From positions 1 to 54,297 of the forward strand of contig CAJQJL010000130.1 of assembly GCA_905478665.1 (NCBI GenBank): 54,297 nucleotides of DNA, in the 5' to 3' direction. Positions 42,430 to 51,425 of the stretch are shown here, piece after piece. The notes beneath the pieces were generated by a model. It did no database searches, had not been told where the DNA came from, and worked only from the letters and a program-made list of their open reading frames with translations. Position 1 is the first letter of the stretch, and every line of letters starts with the position of its first letter. The DNA comes from an uncultured Flavobacteriales bacterium (GTDB taxonomy: Bacteria > Bacteroidota > Bacteroidia > Flavobacteriales_D > Crocinitomicaceae). The position numbers and the translations under genes were made by a program.

Positions 42430-42448
42430 ACAAGTTTCATTACATTTG
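42421..42448 (+). promoter_or_regulatory. Promoter of the M42 aminopeptidase gene (TTG-N17-TACATTTG)
   Basis: TTG at 42421-42423 and TACATTTG at 42441-42448 fit the Bacteroidota consensus with N17. The TTG overlaps the end of the upstream gene. ATG 42469 lies 20 bases downstream. Confidence 0.65.
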
Positions 42449-42468
42449 ATTTTTGAAATTTTGTATCC

Positions 42469-43548
42469 ATGAAGAAGATAATAACGAAAGAGTCCCAAGA
42501 GTTTCTAGAGAAGTATTTGAATAACGCCTCACCAACAGGTTTTGAATCTGAGGGACAGCAATTGTGGTTAGATCATATTCGTCCCTACATCGATGAGTAT
42601 TTTACGGATAACTATGGCTCTGTTGTTGGCGTGGTAAACCCTACGGCGAAGTATAAAGTAGTAATCGAAGCGCATGCCGACGAAATTTCATGGTTTGTAC
42701 ATTACTTAACCAAAGATGGGTTCATTTATCTTCGTAGAAACGGTGGTTCAGATCATATGATTGCACCATCAAAGCGCGTCAATATTCATACGGATAAGGG
42801 GATCGTGAAGGCTGTTTTTGGTTGGCCTGCAATTCACATGCGTCAGAAAAAAGAAGAAACGCCTAGTCTGAAGAATATATTTCTGGATTGCGGGTGTTCG
42901 ACAAAAGAAGAAGTAGAAGAGTTGGGAGTTCATGTTGGTTGTGTTGTTACCTTCGAAGATGAATTTATGACCTTGAATAAGAACCGCTATGTTGGTCGTG
43001 CAATTGATAACCGCATGGGCGGTTTTATGATTGCTGAGGTATTGCGTCTTCTAAAGAAGGAGAAAAAGAAGTTTCCATATGCTTTGTATATAGTAAACGC
43101 CGTTCAAGAAGAAGTCGGTCTTCGTGGTGCACAAATGATTGCACAAAAAATTAAACCAGATATAGCTATTATAACTGATGTATGCCATGATACCCAAACG
43201 CCAATGGTTAACAAGATCGAAAATGGTGATTTGAGTTCTGGTGAAGGTCCAGTGTTGACGTATGGGCCAGCTGTTCAAAATAATTTACTGAAGAAGGTAA
43301 TTAAAACAGCAGAAAAGAATAAAATACCGTTTCAACGTGCTGCAGCTTCACGAGCAACAGGCACCGATACTGATGCATTTGCATATTCAAATGAAGGTGT
43401 GCCAAGTGTTTTAATCTCTTTACCGCTTCGTTATATGCACACTACAGTTGAGATGTGTAGAAAAGAGGATGTGGAGAACACAATCCGATTAATATTTCAC
43501 ACACTTGCCGAAATAAAAAGTGGAGAAGATTTTAGATACATCAAGTAG
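42469..43548 (+). CDS. M42-family metallo-aminopeptidase
   Basis: The 359-residue protein has the M42/M20-like metal motifs in order: VIEAHADEISWF (first His/Asp), VGRAIDNRMGGFMIAEVL (bridging Asp), VQEEVGLRGAQM (Glu-Glu, with the first Glu as general base), ITDVCHD (Asp) and RYMHTTVEMCRKED (last His). The family includes glutamyl and deblocking aminopeptidases and the TET-type peptidases, which trim peptides in the cytoplasm as large oligomers. No signal peptide is present. It is likely monocistronic, with its own promoter and a separate candidate box before the next gene. Confidence 0.94.
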   Translation: MKKIITKESQEFLEKYLNNASPTGFESEGQQLWLDHIRPYIDEYFTDNYGSVVGVVNPTAKYKVVIEAHADEISWFVHYLTKDGFIYLRRNGGSDHMIAPSKRVNIHTDKGIVKAVFGWPAIHMRQKKEETPSLKNIFLDCGCSTKEEVEELGVHVGCVVTFEDEFMTLNKNRYVGRAIDNRMGGFMIAEVLRLLKKEKKKFPYALYIVNAVQEEVGLRGAQMIAQKIKPDIAIITDVCHDTQTPMVNKIENGDLSSGEGPVLTYGPAVQNNLLKKVIKTAEKNKIPFQRAAASRATGTDTDAFAYSNEGVPSVLISLPLRYMHTTVEMCRKEDVENTIRLIFHTLAEIKSGEDFRYIK

Positions 43549-43569
43549 AATCGCAAAAGATAATATTTG

Positions 43570-43577
43570 TATCTTCG
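43570..43577 (+). promoter_or_regulatory. Candidate -7 box for the type A cargo gene (TATCTTCG)
   Basis: TATCTTCG is a common variant of TAnnTTTG, 21 bases before ATG 43599. No TTG lies at the -33 distance. Confidence 0.4.
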
Positions 43578-43598
43578 TGTAAACTAAAACTAATTCGT

Positions 43599-44564
43599 AT
43601 GAAAAGAATTCTACTTTCTGCACTCGCTGCGGTGCCTTTATTTGCGATGTCGCAAACAACAATTTTTACAGAAAATTTCGATACTTACAATGATCAGGAC
43701 TGGGCTGGAGACGTATCTTCAGTAATGTCAACTTGGTCAGGAGTGACGGGTGCTGGTAGTTCAGATGATGTACCTGTTACATCTGCAGAATCAAGCAGTC
43801 CATCAAACTCAGTTCAGGTTACTGGTCCACAGGCTGGTGGTTCTCAAGATGCGATGGTTGTTTTTCCATCAAATTACACAGCCGGTCGTTATGAGTTCTC
43901 AATGAAATACAAAGTTGCTTCTGGAATGGGAGGTTACTTTAATCTTCAGTCGGATGGAGCTGTTCCTGGAACTGCTTGGTTAGCTGAGATTTATTTCGAC
44001 GCTGCTGGTGCTGGTTATGTTGCTGCTGCTGGACAACAGTATACATTCAACTATACTAACGGTGCATGGATTGATGTTGTATGTGTTGTTGATATTGATT
44101 CTGATATGGGTAATATCTGGATTGAAGGTGTTCAAGCAGGATCTGGATTCGTATTGTCACTTGAAGCTGACGGTACTGGAACTGGAGCTAACATGTCTTT
44201 CGGAGGAATTAACTTGTATTCAGCATCTGGAGATGCAACAGCTGCGTGTGAGTACTACGTAGATGATTTAATGCTTGTTGAAACAACTGGTGTTGGGCTT
44301 GAGGAAGAAGTGTTGAACGCTTCAATGAACGTTGTTCCAAACCCTTCAAACGGAAACTTCGTATTGGATTACACAGATATGTCTATGGAGAATGCAACTG
44401 TTACGTTGGTTGATATCCTAGGTAAGACTATCTATTCAAAGAAAATGAGTGTTGTAGGAAATGCTAGCTTACCATTCAATATGAATCTTCGCAACGGTGT
44501 TTACTTTGTTACGGTTACAGATGGTACATCTAAATTGACGAAGAAGATTATCGTTAAGAAATAA
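43599..44564 (+). CDS. Secreted protein with T9SS type A sorting domain
   Basis: The 321-residue protein has a signal peptide (ILLSALAAVPLFAMSQ). A jelly-roll-like region covers about 20-230 (FTENFDTYNDQDWAGDVSSVM, GGYFNLQSDGAVPG and CEYYVDDLMLVE), resembling concanavalin/LamG-type beta sandwiches. A type A sorting domain begins MNVVPNPSNGNFVLDYTDMS, has VDILGKTIYSKKM and ends KLTKKIIVKK. It is likely exported by T9SS and attached to the surface or released. The strong terminator after it makes it a single-gene unit. The ligand is unknown. Confidence 0.9.
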   Translation: MKRILLSALAAVPLFAMSQTTIFTENFDTYNDQDWAGDVSSVMSTWSGVTGAGSSDDVPVTSAESSSPSNSVQVTGPQAGGSQDAMVVFPSNYTAGRYEFSMKYKVASGMGGYFNLQSDGAVPGTAWLAEIYFDAAGAGYVAAAGQQYTFNYTNGAWIDVVCVVDIDSDMGNIWIEGVQAGSGFVLSLEADGTGTGANMSFGGINLYSASGDATAACEYYVDDLMLVETTGVGLEEEVLNASMNVVPNPSNGNFVLDYTDMSMENATVTLVDILGKTIYSKKMSVVGNASLPFNMNLRNGVYFVTVTDGTSKLTKKIIVKK

Positions 44565-44584
44565 GAAAATACATTAATCATGTT

Positions 44585-44628
44585 AAGGGTGACTTCCGAT
44601 AATTATCGGAATGTCACCCTTTTCTTTT
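44585..44628 (+). terminator. Terminator after the type A cargo gene
   Basis: AAGGGTGAC..CCGAT pairs with ATCGG..GTCACCCTT in a long two-part stem (9 bp, short internal loop, then 5 bp) with an AATT loop, followed by TTCTTTT. Confidence 0.88.
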
Positions 44629-44656
44629 GCATCAAGCATAGAAAAAGATAATTTTG
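44627..44656 (+). promoter_or_regulatory. Promoter for the 187-residue membrane protein gene (TTG-N19-TAATTTTG)
   Basis: TTG at 44627-44629 and TAATTTTG at 44649-44656 are 19 bases apart, an excellent consensus match. ATG 44661 is only four bases past the box, so the transcript is predicted to be leaderless or nearly so. Confidence 0.65.
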
Positions 44657-44660
44657 TCCC

Positions 44661-45224
44661 ATGAAATGGATTGGAGAACGCATTAGCTTCGTTGATGACA
44701 AGAATAAATCAACTATTGTTATTTATCCTGAGAACGTAACTTGGTTAAAAGCTGTGCTCGGTGCTTGGGTAGGGATGTGGTTTGCAATAGGGGCAACTGT
44801 AGTGTGGTCTTTGTTCGTAATGACTTTTACCGAGCAAGAAACCATTATTCTCATTGTCTTCTTAACCTTCTGGTCGTATTACGCATTTCGCGTAACTAGA
44901 TCCTTTTTCTGGCTCCTGTGGGGTAAAGAACTTATTAAGATTGATGAAGTTTCATTGACTTACAAAAAGTCAATTAAAAAATATGGAAAAGCCGCTCCGT
45001 ATTATTTAGAGAACATTTCAAAGATCAGAGTCTTTCAGCCCAAAGAGCGTTCTATTCAATCGGCATGGGAAAAATCACCATGGATTCGCGGAGGAGAGCG
45101 AATTGAATTTGATTATATGGGCAAAGTGATTCGATTCGGAAAGAAATTAAATGAGAAGGATACAACACTCCTTTTCAAATATGTCACAAAAAAGATGGAT
45201 GATCGTCTTCGAAAGTTGAAGTAA
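44661..45224 (+). CDS. Two-helix membrane protein with PH-like cytoplasmic domain (unknown)
   Basis: The 187-residue protein has two central transmembrane helices (WLKAVLGAWVGMWFAIGATVVW and IILIVFLTFWSYYAFRV), followed by a basic beta-rich domain (KELIKIDEVSLTYKKSIKKYG, then NISKIRVFQPKERSIQSAWEK). The tail pattern recalls small bacterial PH-like membrane proteins. I do not recognise the family. It abuts the convergent GNAT gene with no gap. Confidence 0.78.
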   Translation: MKWIGERISFVDDKNKSTIVIYPENVTWLKAVLGAWVGMWFAIGATVVWSLFVMTFTEQETIILIVFLTFWSYYAFRVTRSFFWLLWGKELIKIDEVSLTYKKSIKKYGKAAPYYLENISKIRVFQPKERSIQSAWEKSPWIRGGERIEFDYMGKVIRFGKKLNEKDTTLLFKYVTKKMDDRLRKLK

Positions 45225-45659
45225 TCAATATATTTTTTCCATCAGAAAGTGCTGAAGCACACCGAATAGCTTGTGACTTTTCTCAACGAGAGTATAATCC
45301 ATTCTGAGATAAAAATCTACAGCATAGTCTCTAGCATGCAAAATCATTTTAGAGTTTCCATTTTTTATGGAGTCTTCCTCTGTTGCTTCCATAATCAGTC
45401 TTCCGTAGCCCTTGCCTTGTGAGTTTTCATCAACAGCGACAAAGCGAACTTGTGATACATCCTTTTCTGCTTGATCTAATCGTGCGATTGCTTTTAGAAC
45501 ATTATCATTATAGAGTGCGAAGTGCTTGCCTGTTAGGTCTCCGTCATTCTTTTCACTACCGCGTTCTTTTCCCAGAGGTTCCCGTAGAACCTTATAGCGT
45601 AGTTCGTAATATGCATCCCATTCAGTTTGGTTCTTGGGAGTTCGGATTTCGATCATCAT
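45225..45659 (-). CDS. GNAT-family N-acetyltransferase
   Basis: The 144-residue protein contains QVRFVAVDENSQGKGYGRLIM, the acetyl-CoA loop (Q/R-x-x-G-x-G), and KMILHARDYAVDFYLRMDYTL, the conserved 'A..FY...GF'-like closure. Its overall form (YELRYKVLREPLG opening) resembles ElaA-like acetyltransferases. Two adjacent ATGs (45659 and 45656) are possible. It overlaps the upstream CoA-transferase by a few bases, indicating one transcript. The substrate is unknown. Confidence 0.9.
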   Translation of the reverse strand: MMIEIRTPKNQTEWDAYYELRYKVLREPLGKERGSEKNDGDLTGKHFALYNDNVLKAIARLDQAEKDVSQVRFVAVDENSQGKGYGRLIMEATEEDSIKNGNSKMILHARDYAVDFYLRMDYTLVEKSHKLFGVLQHFLMEKIY

Positions 45660-46708
45660 TTAAAAACAAGTGAGGTGATACGTTTCGTCTCCTGTGAATC
45701 GATTGTCTCTGTTCGAATAAGACTTTTTGCCGCCTCATCCTCAAATACTTCTTTAAGATTTTTCACTTTTCCTGCTGGAACATTTAGTAACTGTAATTCT
45801 TCCAGAAGTTCTTTTGCAACCAGCGGTTTTATTTTCTCCTGAATCAACACTTGTAGCTCCGATCGATGGACTACGCGCTGTTGATTGCTTGCAAACCGAA
45901 CGTCATCTATCAATTCTTCTAACTTCAGAACCATACATAGCTTCGAAAAATGTACGTCTGAACCAATGGCGAAGGTAATGAGTGCATTATCCTTGGTTTC
46001 AAAGAGTTCTCCGTACGGTGCGATATTAGGATGTAGACTCCCAATTCGCTGTGGAACGCGATTACTCATTAGGTAATTAGAGGCTTGATTCGTAAGACTG
46101 CTTATTGCAGCATCATACAGGGAGACACTTACAGATTTGCCTTTCCCAGAAGTGGTGCGTTCATACAGAGCCAATAATAGAGCTTCTTTTAAATGATGAG
46201 CAGAAAGAACATCGATTAGTGCGACGGGCATTTTAACTGGACCGCTTTCGGGAGTACCATTAATGGACATAAATCCAGATTCAGCCTGTAAAATTAAATC
46301 ATAAGCAACTCGATCACTTTCTTCACCATAACCATTTATTTTTCCAATGATCAACCGCGGGTTCATTGCTCGAAGCGCATCGTCTTCAATTCCAAACTTC
46401 TTATCGTCACCTTTTTTGAAATTGGTAATTAAGATGTCTGCTGTTTCGACAAGTTTCAAGAATTCAGCGTGATCATTCGATTGGCGTAAATCCAGTTTTA
46501 CATATGTTTTCTTAAAATTGATGCTGCTGAAATAAGCTGAGATAGAACTTTCAGGATCCTCCGTTGGTAATTTCCAGCTACGTGTTACATCACCATAACG
46601 TGGATGTTCAACTTTCGTCACCTTGGCACCCAATTCAGCAAAAAAAGTTCCAACTGATGGTCCAGCCAGCACGGTGCTGGCATCAATAACTACCAAATCA
46701 TTTAGCAT
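45656..46708 (-). CDS. CaiB/BaiF (class III) CoA-transferase family protein
   Basis: The 350-residue protein starting MLNDLVVIDASTVLAGPSVG has the class III CoA-transferase features: AELGAKVTKVEHPRYGDVTRS, YFSSINFKKTYVKLDLR, ADILITNFKKGDDKKFGI and NPRLIIGKINGYGEES. The catalytic Asp is expected in AYDLILQAESGFMSING (Y-D-L-I-L-Q). An in-frame start at 46723 would add five residues but overlaps a TATCTTCG box (46713-46720), so 46708 is favoured. The family moves CoA between acyl groups; its substrate is unknown. The length is slightly below the family norm (about 380-400). Confidence 0.9.
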   Translation of the reverse strand: MLNDLVVIDASTVLAGPSVGTFFAELGAKVTKVEHPRYGDVTRSWKLPTEDPESSISAYFSSINFKKTYVKLDLRQSNDHAEFLKLVETADILITNFKKGDDKKFGIEDDALRAMNPRLIIGKINGYGEESDRVAYDLILQAESGFMSINGTPESGPVKMPVALIDVLSAHHLKEALLLALYERTTSGKGKSVSVSLYDAAISSLTNQASNYLMSNRVPQRIGSLHPNIAPYGELFETKDNALITFAIGSDVHFSKLCMVLKLEELIDDVRFASNQQRVVHRSELQVLIQEKIKPLVAKELLEELQLLNVPAGKVKNLKEVFEDEAAKSLIRTETIDSQETKRITSLVFK

Positions 46709-46712
46709 TAAC

Positions 46713-46720
46713 CGAAGATA
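46713..46720 (-). promoter_or_regulatory. Candidate -7 box for the CoA-transferase/GNAT pair
   Basis: On the minus strand the bases read TATCTTCG, only four bases before ATG 46708. No TTG at the -33 distance is seen. Confidence 0.4.
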
Positions 46721-46807
46721 CAAAAAGAAGACAGTTTAGTTATAGAATATGACTTTATTCATCAACGCTCTTCTATTAGAATTCAATTAAAATTTTTCGT
46801 CAAATAA

Positions 46808-47122
46808 TCAATGATTCCCTAGTTCCCAATCAATATAGAGCGCTACCTGTCTTCCTTCTTCCATATTGAGTTTTGCAGCCTCTATCATTTCGGGTAATAT
46901 GGTTGCCCATTGTATTGATGAGTACGATTTGATGTTCTTTGCTTCGTGACAACCAATGCACTGATTCCCATAGATTTTTTTTCCTGTTAAAGCGTCAGGT
47001 GACATTGAGCTAACATCGGTGGTTGGTGGAATTGGTTCATTAGTCGTTGGAACAACTTTGGGTGAACACGCAAAAAAAGTCACGCCAAATAAGAACAGAA
47101 TTCCAATTAAGTATTTATTCAT
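46808..47122 (-). CDS. Small lipoprotein with a c-type heme motif
   Basis: The 104-residue protein has a lipobox-like signal (LFGVTFFACSPKVV, Cys near residue 19) and a Pro/Thr linker. A mini cytochrome-c region holds GKKIYGNQCIGCHEAKNIKSY, with the CxxCH heme-attachment motif. The C terminus is short (YIDWELGNH) and shows no obvious distal Met ligand in the usual M-P-x-M context. It may be a small electron carrier or a remnant; the motif is clear but the function is not. It has no co-directional neighbours. Confidence 0.8.
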   Translation of the reverse strand: MNKYLIGILFLFGVTFFACSPKVVPTTNEPIPPTTDVSSMSPDALTGKKIYGNQCIGCHEAKNIKSYSSIQWATILPEMIEAAKLNMEEGRQVALYIDWELGNH

Positions 47123-47175
47123 ATAAACAGTAATTTATTTGATTCGAAAAGTAATTATCAATGAAGGAGAACCAG

Positions 47176-47215
47176 GTAAATCAATGTAAATTGATGTAAA
47201 TCATCGTCAATCATC
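47176..47215. repeat. Four tandem 10-bp repeats upstream of tex
   Basis: The units GTAAATCAAT, GTAAATTGAT, GTAAATCATC and GTCAATCATC follow each other without gaps, one helical turn apart. The first two also give an inverted repeat (ATCAAT-GTAA-ATTGAT). They end about 32 bases before ATG 47248. Confidence 0.7.
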
Positions 47216-47247
47216 TAGGATTTAATTTGGATGGCTATTTTTACGGA

Positions 47248-49361
47248 ATGCAACAGGATAAATTTATACAGCAACGAACTTCATTGAACGAAAAAGGCAT
47301 TCGAAGCGTCATTGAGTTATTGAAGGAAGGAGCTACAGTTCCGTTTATTGCCCGCTATCGAAAGGAGAGGACTGGTGGATTAGATGAGGTGCAAATTGCC
47401 TCGATTCGTGATGAAGCTAAAAAACATGAGGATCTAATCAGTCGACAGAAGACAATTATTTCTGCGATTGGTGAACAAGAAAAATTGACCGATGATTTAA
47501 GAACGCAGATCGAGTCGTGCTTTGATCCTGTGCAGTTGGAAGATATTTATTTGCCGTACAAACAGAAACGTCAAACCCGAGGCGAGAAAGCGCGGAAGCT
47601 GGGGCTGGAGCCTTTGGCTAAAATGATAATGTCCCAACGCGGAGGTGATCCCGAAAGAATGGCTGAGCGATTTGTTAAAGGAGATGTCGTTGACGAAGAA
47701 ATGGCTATCGAAGGAGCAAAGGATATCATCGCTGAATGGATCAATGAAAATGCAACTTCACGGGCGCGTTTGAGACAATTGTTTGAGCGAAGGTCTACGG
47801 TAAAATCGAAATTGGTAAAGGGGAAGGAAGAAGCAGGGGAGAAGTACAAAGATTATTTTGATCATTCGGAGTCTTTAAATAATTGTGCTTCACATCGGTT
47901 TTTGGCATTATACCGTGCGGAACGAGAAGGGATTATTTCATTGAAAGTGCGCCCCGATGAAGAGTCAGCGCTTGAATTCTTGGAACGCTTTTTTGTTAAG
48001 GGAAATGAAGAATGTTCTGATCTCGTTTATGATGCTTGCAAGGATGCATACAAAAGACTTTTGAGACCTTCTTTGGAGAATGAGATTATGAATGTGGCTA
48101 AGGAGAAAGCTGACAAAGAAGCAATCAATGTTTTTTCTAAAAATCTACGACAGTTGCTTTTATCTCCACCGCTTGGATCGAAGCGAATTCTGGCCATAGA
48201 TCCTGGTTTTAGACAGGCTGCAAAGTCGTATGCATAGATGAAAATGGTAATCTAATCACGAATGCAACCATTTTTCCGCACCCACCTCAGAAAGAAGAAT
48301 CAAAGGCAAAAGCGAAAATTGCTCAGTTAGTTCAAGCGTATAAGATGGAAGCTATCGCAATTGGTGATGGAACTGCAGGCAGAGAAACAGAACGAATGAT
48401 AAAGCATATTCACTTCGACCGAGATCTTGAGGTGTTTGTTGTTCGTGAAGATGGAGCATCAATTTATTCGGCGAGCCCTATAGCAAGAAAAGAATTTCCT
48501 GATTACGATATCACTGTTCGTGGAGCTGTTTCTATTGGACGTCGATTAATGGATCCTTTGGCAGAATTAGTGAAGATTGACCCAAAATCGGTAGGTGTTG
48601 GACAATACCAACATGAAGTAAATCAAAGCATGTTGAAGGAATCCTTGGACGATGTTGTTATCTCTTGTGTGAATAAAGTTGGAGTGGATGTGAATACAGC
48701 TTCGCCATATTTATTGAGTTATGTTTCGGGATTGGGACCTACATTAGCAGAGAACATTGTAGCCTACAGAAAGGAAAATGGAAGAATTGGATCACGTGAT
48801 GAGTTGAAGAAAGTGAAACGCTTGGGAGGAAAGGCATTTGAGCAATCAGCTGGATTTATCAGAATTCGCAATTCGAAGAATCCTTTGGACAACTCATCTG
48901 TTCACCCTGAAAGTTATGTTCTCGTGGAGAAAATGGCAAAGAAGATGAACATGCGGGTTGAAGACTTGATGGGAAATACCGAGGTCTTGTCAGCAATGAA
49001 GCAAACTGATTTTCCAGAAATTGATGCATATACCTTTGTAGATATCATTGGCGAATTAAAGAAGCCTGGACGAGATCCTAGAAAGAAAGCAAAAATGTTG
49101 GAGTTTGATGGAAGGATTAAGACCATCGAAGATTTACAACCAGGAATGGTACTGACAGGAATTGTGACTAACGTAACCAACTTTGGTGCATTCGTAAATA
49201 TTGGGATTAAGGAAAATGGCTTGATTCATAAATCGAACTTAGCTGATGAATACGTTGAAGACCCTTCCGAGTACATCTCCTTGCACGAACATGTGGAAGT
49301 GCGGGTGATGGAAGTTGATATTTCTAGGAAGAGAGTTGGGCTGAAAAGAATGCTGAAGTAA
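47248..49361 (+). pseudogene. tex: tex-type RNA-binding transcription accessory protein, split by a one-base frameshift
   Basis: The first segment (47248-48213, from MQQDKFIQQRTSLNEKGI) has the Tex N-terminal part: VPFIARYRKERTGGLDEVQI, FDPVQLEDIYLPYKQKRQTRG and RILAIDPGF. At about 48213 the frame shifts and runs into a stop at 48235-48237. In the next frame, codons from ACA at 48213 give TGCKVVCIDENGNLITNATIF and continue to 49361 with IAIGDGTAGRE (YqgF-like), the helix-hairpin-helix VNTASPYLLSYVSGLGPTLAE and the S1 domain GMVLTGIVTNVTNFGAFVNIG. Adding one base near 48213 (GF-R-TGCK) would restore a protein of about 704 residues, the normal Tex size. This is a one-base deletion or a read error. 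Confidence 0.9.
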
Positions 49362-49385
49362 ATTGTATAAAATGTAAGCTGATGT

Positions 49386-49412
49386 TGTAGGTTGAGGCTC
49401 TCGAAACCTACA
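49386..49412. terminator. Hairpin between convergent tex and menC
   Basis: TGTAGGTT (49386-49393) and AACCTACA (49405-49412) form a perfect 8-bp stem next to the menC stop at 49413. No T-run is present on either strand, so it is a weak terminator candidate. Confidence 0.4.
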
Positions 49413-50417
49413 TTAGCTCCTCAAAAAAATCTCCCCACGCTCAACCGTCAAAGAACTTGGAATATTATCAGTATACAGTGATCCTGTGCCAAGTCCTTGT
49501 GGCAGGGGATTATCAAATTCAGCAGTGAATTGACAGATTGCGTTAAGTCCAATATTAGATTCTAATGCAGATGTCATCCACCAACTTATGTTGTATTCTT
49601 CCGCTAATTGAATCCATTCTCTTGAACCAGAAATCCCTCCATGTAAACTGGGCTTCAAAATGATGTATTGCGGTCGAATGGTTTTGAGCAATTTTCTTTT
49701 CTCATCAAGTGAGTTGATCCCAATCAATTCTTCATCGAGAGCTATGTCTAACGGTGTTTGCTTGCACAAATCATGCATTGCATTCCATTGTCCAGCTCGA
49801 ATAGGTTGTTCGATTGAGTGGATCTCGAGTGCGGCAAGTTGGTGTAGTTTCTCCAAGGCGTCTTCAGGTGAAAAACCACCGTTTGCATCCACGCGCAAAG
49901 TGATTTCATCAGCACTATACACATCACGAATTGATTTCAAAAGTTTGAGTTCCGCATCAAAGTCAATAGCACCGATCTTCATTTTTATCGTGGAAAATCC
50001 CTGAGACAATTTTTCTTGAATTTGTTCACGCATAAATACTTCATCGCCCATCCAAACTAGTCCATTGATCGCAATGTGTTTTTCACCTCTAACGAATTCA
50101 TTCGCGAAGATGACCCCTTCGCCACCATTTTTCAGATCGAGCAAAGCTGTCTCGACGCCGAATTTAAGGGAAGGCCAGTCCTTAAGGTCTTGTGATAAGT
50201 CTGCGCAAACTTCAGTTAATTTGGATTCGTAGGAATCAAAATCGTTGAAATCAGGCGAGAGCCCTGGAATCACACTGCATTCTCCAGTTCCAATTATTTC
50301 TGGTTTTCCAGATTCCCAAACCTCGATAAACCATGCATGTTTTTCTGTTAGAATGCCTCGACTTGTGCCACTCGGGCGTTTAAAATGAAAAGTCTTTTTA
50401 TAGAAACGCGCTTCCAT
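49413..50417 (-). CDS. menC: o-Succinylbenzoate synthase (enolase superfamily)
   Basis: The 334-residue protein has the OSBS layout: capping N-terminal domain, the barrel motif TIKMKIG with the two catalytic lysines, metal ligands in LRVDANGGF (Asp), SIEQPI (Glu) and IALDEEL (Asp), and the later lysine in YIILKPSLHGG. OSBS dehydrates SHCHC to o-succinylbenzoate in menaquinone synthesis. It shares one base with menA (50417), which supports the menaquinone assignment over other enolase superfamily members such as dipeptide epimerases. menA is translated first. The remaining men genes are not in the window. Confidence 0.93.
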   Translation of the reverse strand: MEARFYKKTFHFKRPSGTSRGILTEKHAWFIEVWESGKPEIIGTGECSVIPGLSPDFNDFDSYESKLTEVCADLSQDLKDWPSLKFGVETALLDLKNGGEGVIFANEFVRGEKHIAINGLVWMGDEVFMREQIQEKLSQGFSTIKMKIGAIDFDAELKLLKSIRDVYSADEITLRVDANGGFSPEDALEKLHQLAALEIHSIEQPIRAGQWNAMHDLCKQTPLDIALDEELIGINSLDEKRKLLKTIRPQYIILKPSLHGGISGSREWIQLAEEYNISWWMTSALESNIGLNAICQFTAEFDNPLPQGLGTGSLYTDNIPSSLTVERGEIFLRS

Positions 50418-51319
50418 TAGACCAAAATCAAACCAATTGTAACAAAAAGCGAAATAGCAAAGGTTGAAAGCGCGACCTTTTTTAGTTCTGGGTCAAAATC
50501 CTTAGGGTTTGTGGTTTTCATAACCTTATACATATGCCATATTAGAATCACAGAAGGTATTAGAGCAATTAATAATTCCTCTTCTCCAAGTTTTTTGATA
50601 AACACAACTAAAGAAATCAATGCGACCAAAATGAGAAGCATATGATAGAACTTGGCGAGATCTGGTCCCATTTTAACCACAAGTGTGTTCTTCCCAGAGC
50701 GTTTATCGTTGTAATAGTCGCGCATGTTGTTAAGGTTCAAAACAGCAGTGCTCAGTAATCCAACAAAAATAGCTAGATTGATGTTTTCCCATAAAAAGGA
50801 CTTCGCGTAGAGTGAATAAACACCAAGAACGCTCACTCCACCAAAGAAAATGAGTACCATAAGATCGCCCATACCGTGATAACCGTATGCTTTTTTTCCA
50901 ATGGTATAGGTGATTGCCGCAAGAACACAAGCGATTGTCAGTCCGATGTATACCCAGATGACATTCATTGGCATTCCGCGTCCACCCAAATAGATTAGAA
51001 AGAATGCCGAAATAAAACTGAGAATGGATGTGAGAATTACAGCACGTTTCATCTCCTTTCGGCTAATCGCACCTGATTGAACAGCTCGTTCTGGTCCAAC
51101 GCGTTGTTTGTTGTCTGTTCCCTTTACACTATCACCCAAATCATTCGCGAAATTCGAGAGAACTTGAAAAAGAACGGTAGTTACAAGCGCAAGAATAAAA
51201 ATAGATGTATTCCAGTATCCTTGATGATGAGCAACACCAGAACCAAGAATAATTCCCGATAAAGAGAGAGGCAGGGTTCTCAATCGCATTGCCTGAATCC
51301 ACACTTTTGTTTTGCTCAT
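50417..51319 (-). CDS. menA: 1,4-Dihydroxy-2-naphthoate polyprenyltransferase
   Basis: The 300-residue UbiA-superfamily membrane protein begins MSKTKVWIQAMRLRTLPLSLS. The two prenyl-diphosphate/Mg2+ Asp-rich motifs are FANDLGDSVKGTDNKQRVGPE and NLNNMRDYYNDKRSGKNTLVV. About eight or nine hydrophobic helices are visible. MenA adds the isoprenoid tail to DHNA to make demethylmenaquinone. A longer start at 51397 would add 26 residues and run into the divergent gene's promoter, so ATG 51319 is preferred. It is the first of the menA-menC pair. Confidence 0.95.
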   Translation of the reverse strand: MSKTKVWIQAMRLRTLPLSLSGIILGSGVAHHQGYWNTSIFILALVTTVLFQVLSNFANDLGDSVKGTDNKQRVGPERAVQSGAISRKEMKRAVILTSILSFISAFFLIYLGGRGMPMNVIWVYIGLTIACVLAAITYTIGKKAYGYHGMGDLMVLIFFGGVSVLGVYSLYAKSFLWENINLAIFVGLLSTAVLNLNNMRDYYNDKRSGKNTLVVKMGPDLAKFYHMLLILVALISLVVFIKKLGEEELLIALIPSVILIWHMYKVMKTTNPKDFDPELKKVALSTFAISLFVTIGLILV

Positions 51320-51389
51320 AAAACAAATGTAACTAGAAAAAGCTATCGGGTGTATTTCTTGGCTAAAACAAATATTAGTTGAGAAATAA

Positions 51390-51421
51390 TTGTGCATACA
51401 TAGTAAAAAATTCTATCTTCG
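51390..51421 (+). promoter_or_regulatory. Promoter for the second flavin oxidoreductase (TTG-N21-TATCTTCG)
   Basis: TTG at 51390-51392 and TATCTTCG at 51414-51421 are 21 bases apart. ATG 51426 is four bases after the box, again predicting a leaderless or near-leaderless transcript. Confidence 0.6.
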
Positions 51422-51425
51422 CTTC

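Noticed and set aside
51319-51397. Longer MenA starting at 51397
   Set aside because: The extra 26 residues precede the typical MSKTKVWIQAMRLRTLP start and overlap the divergent gene's promoter.
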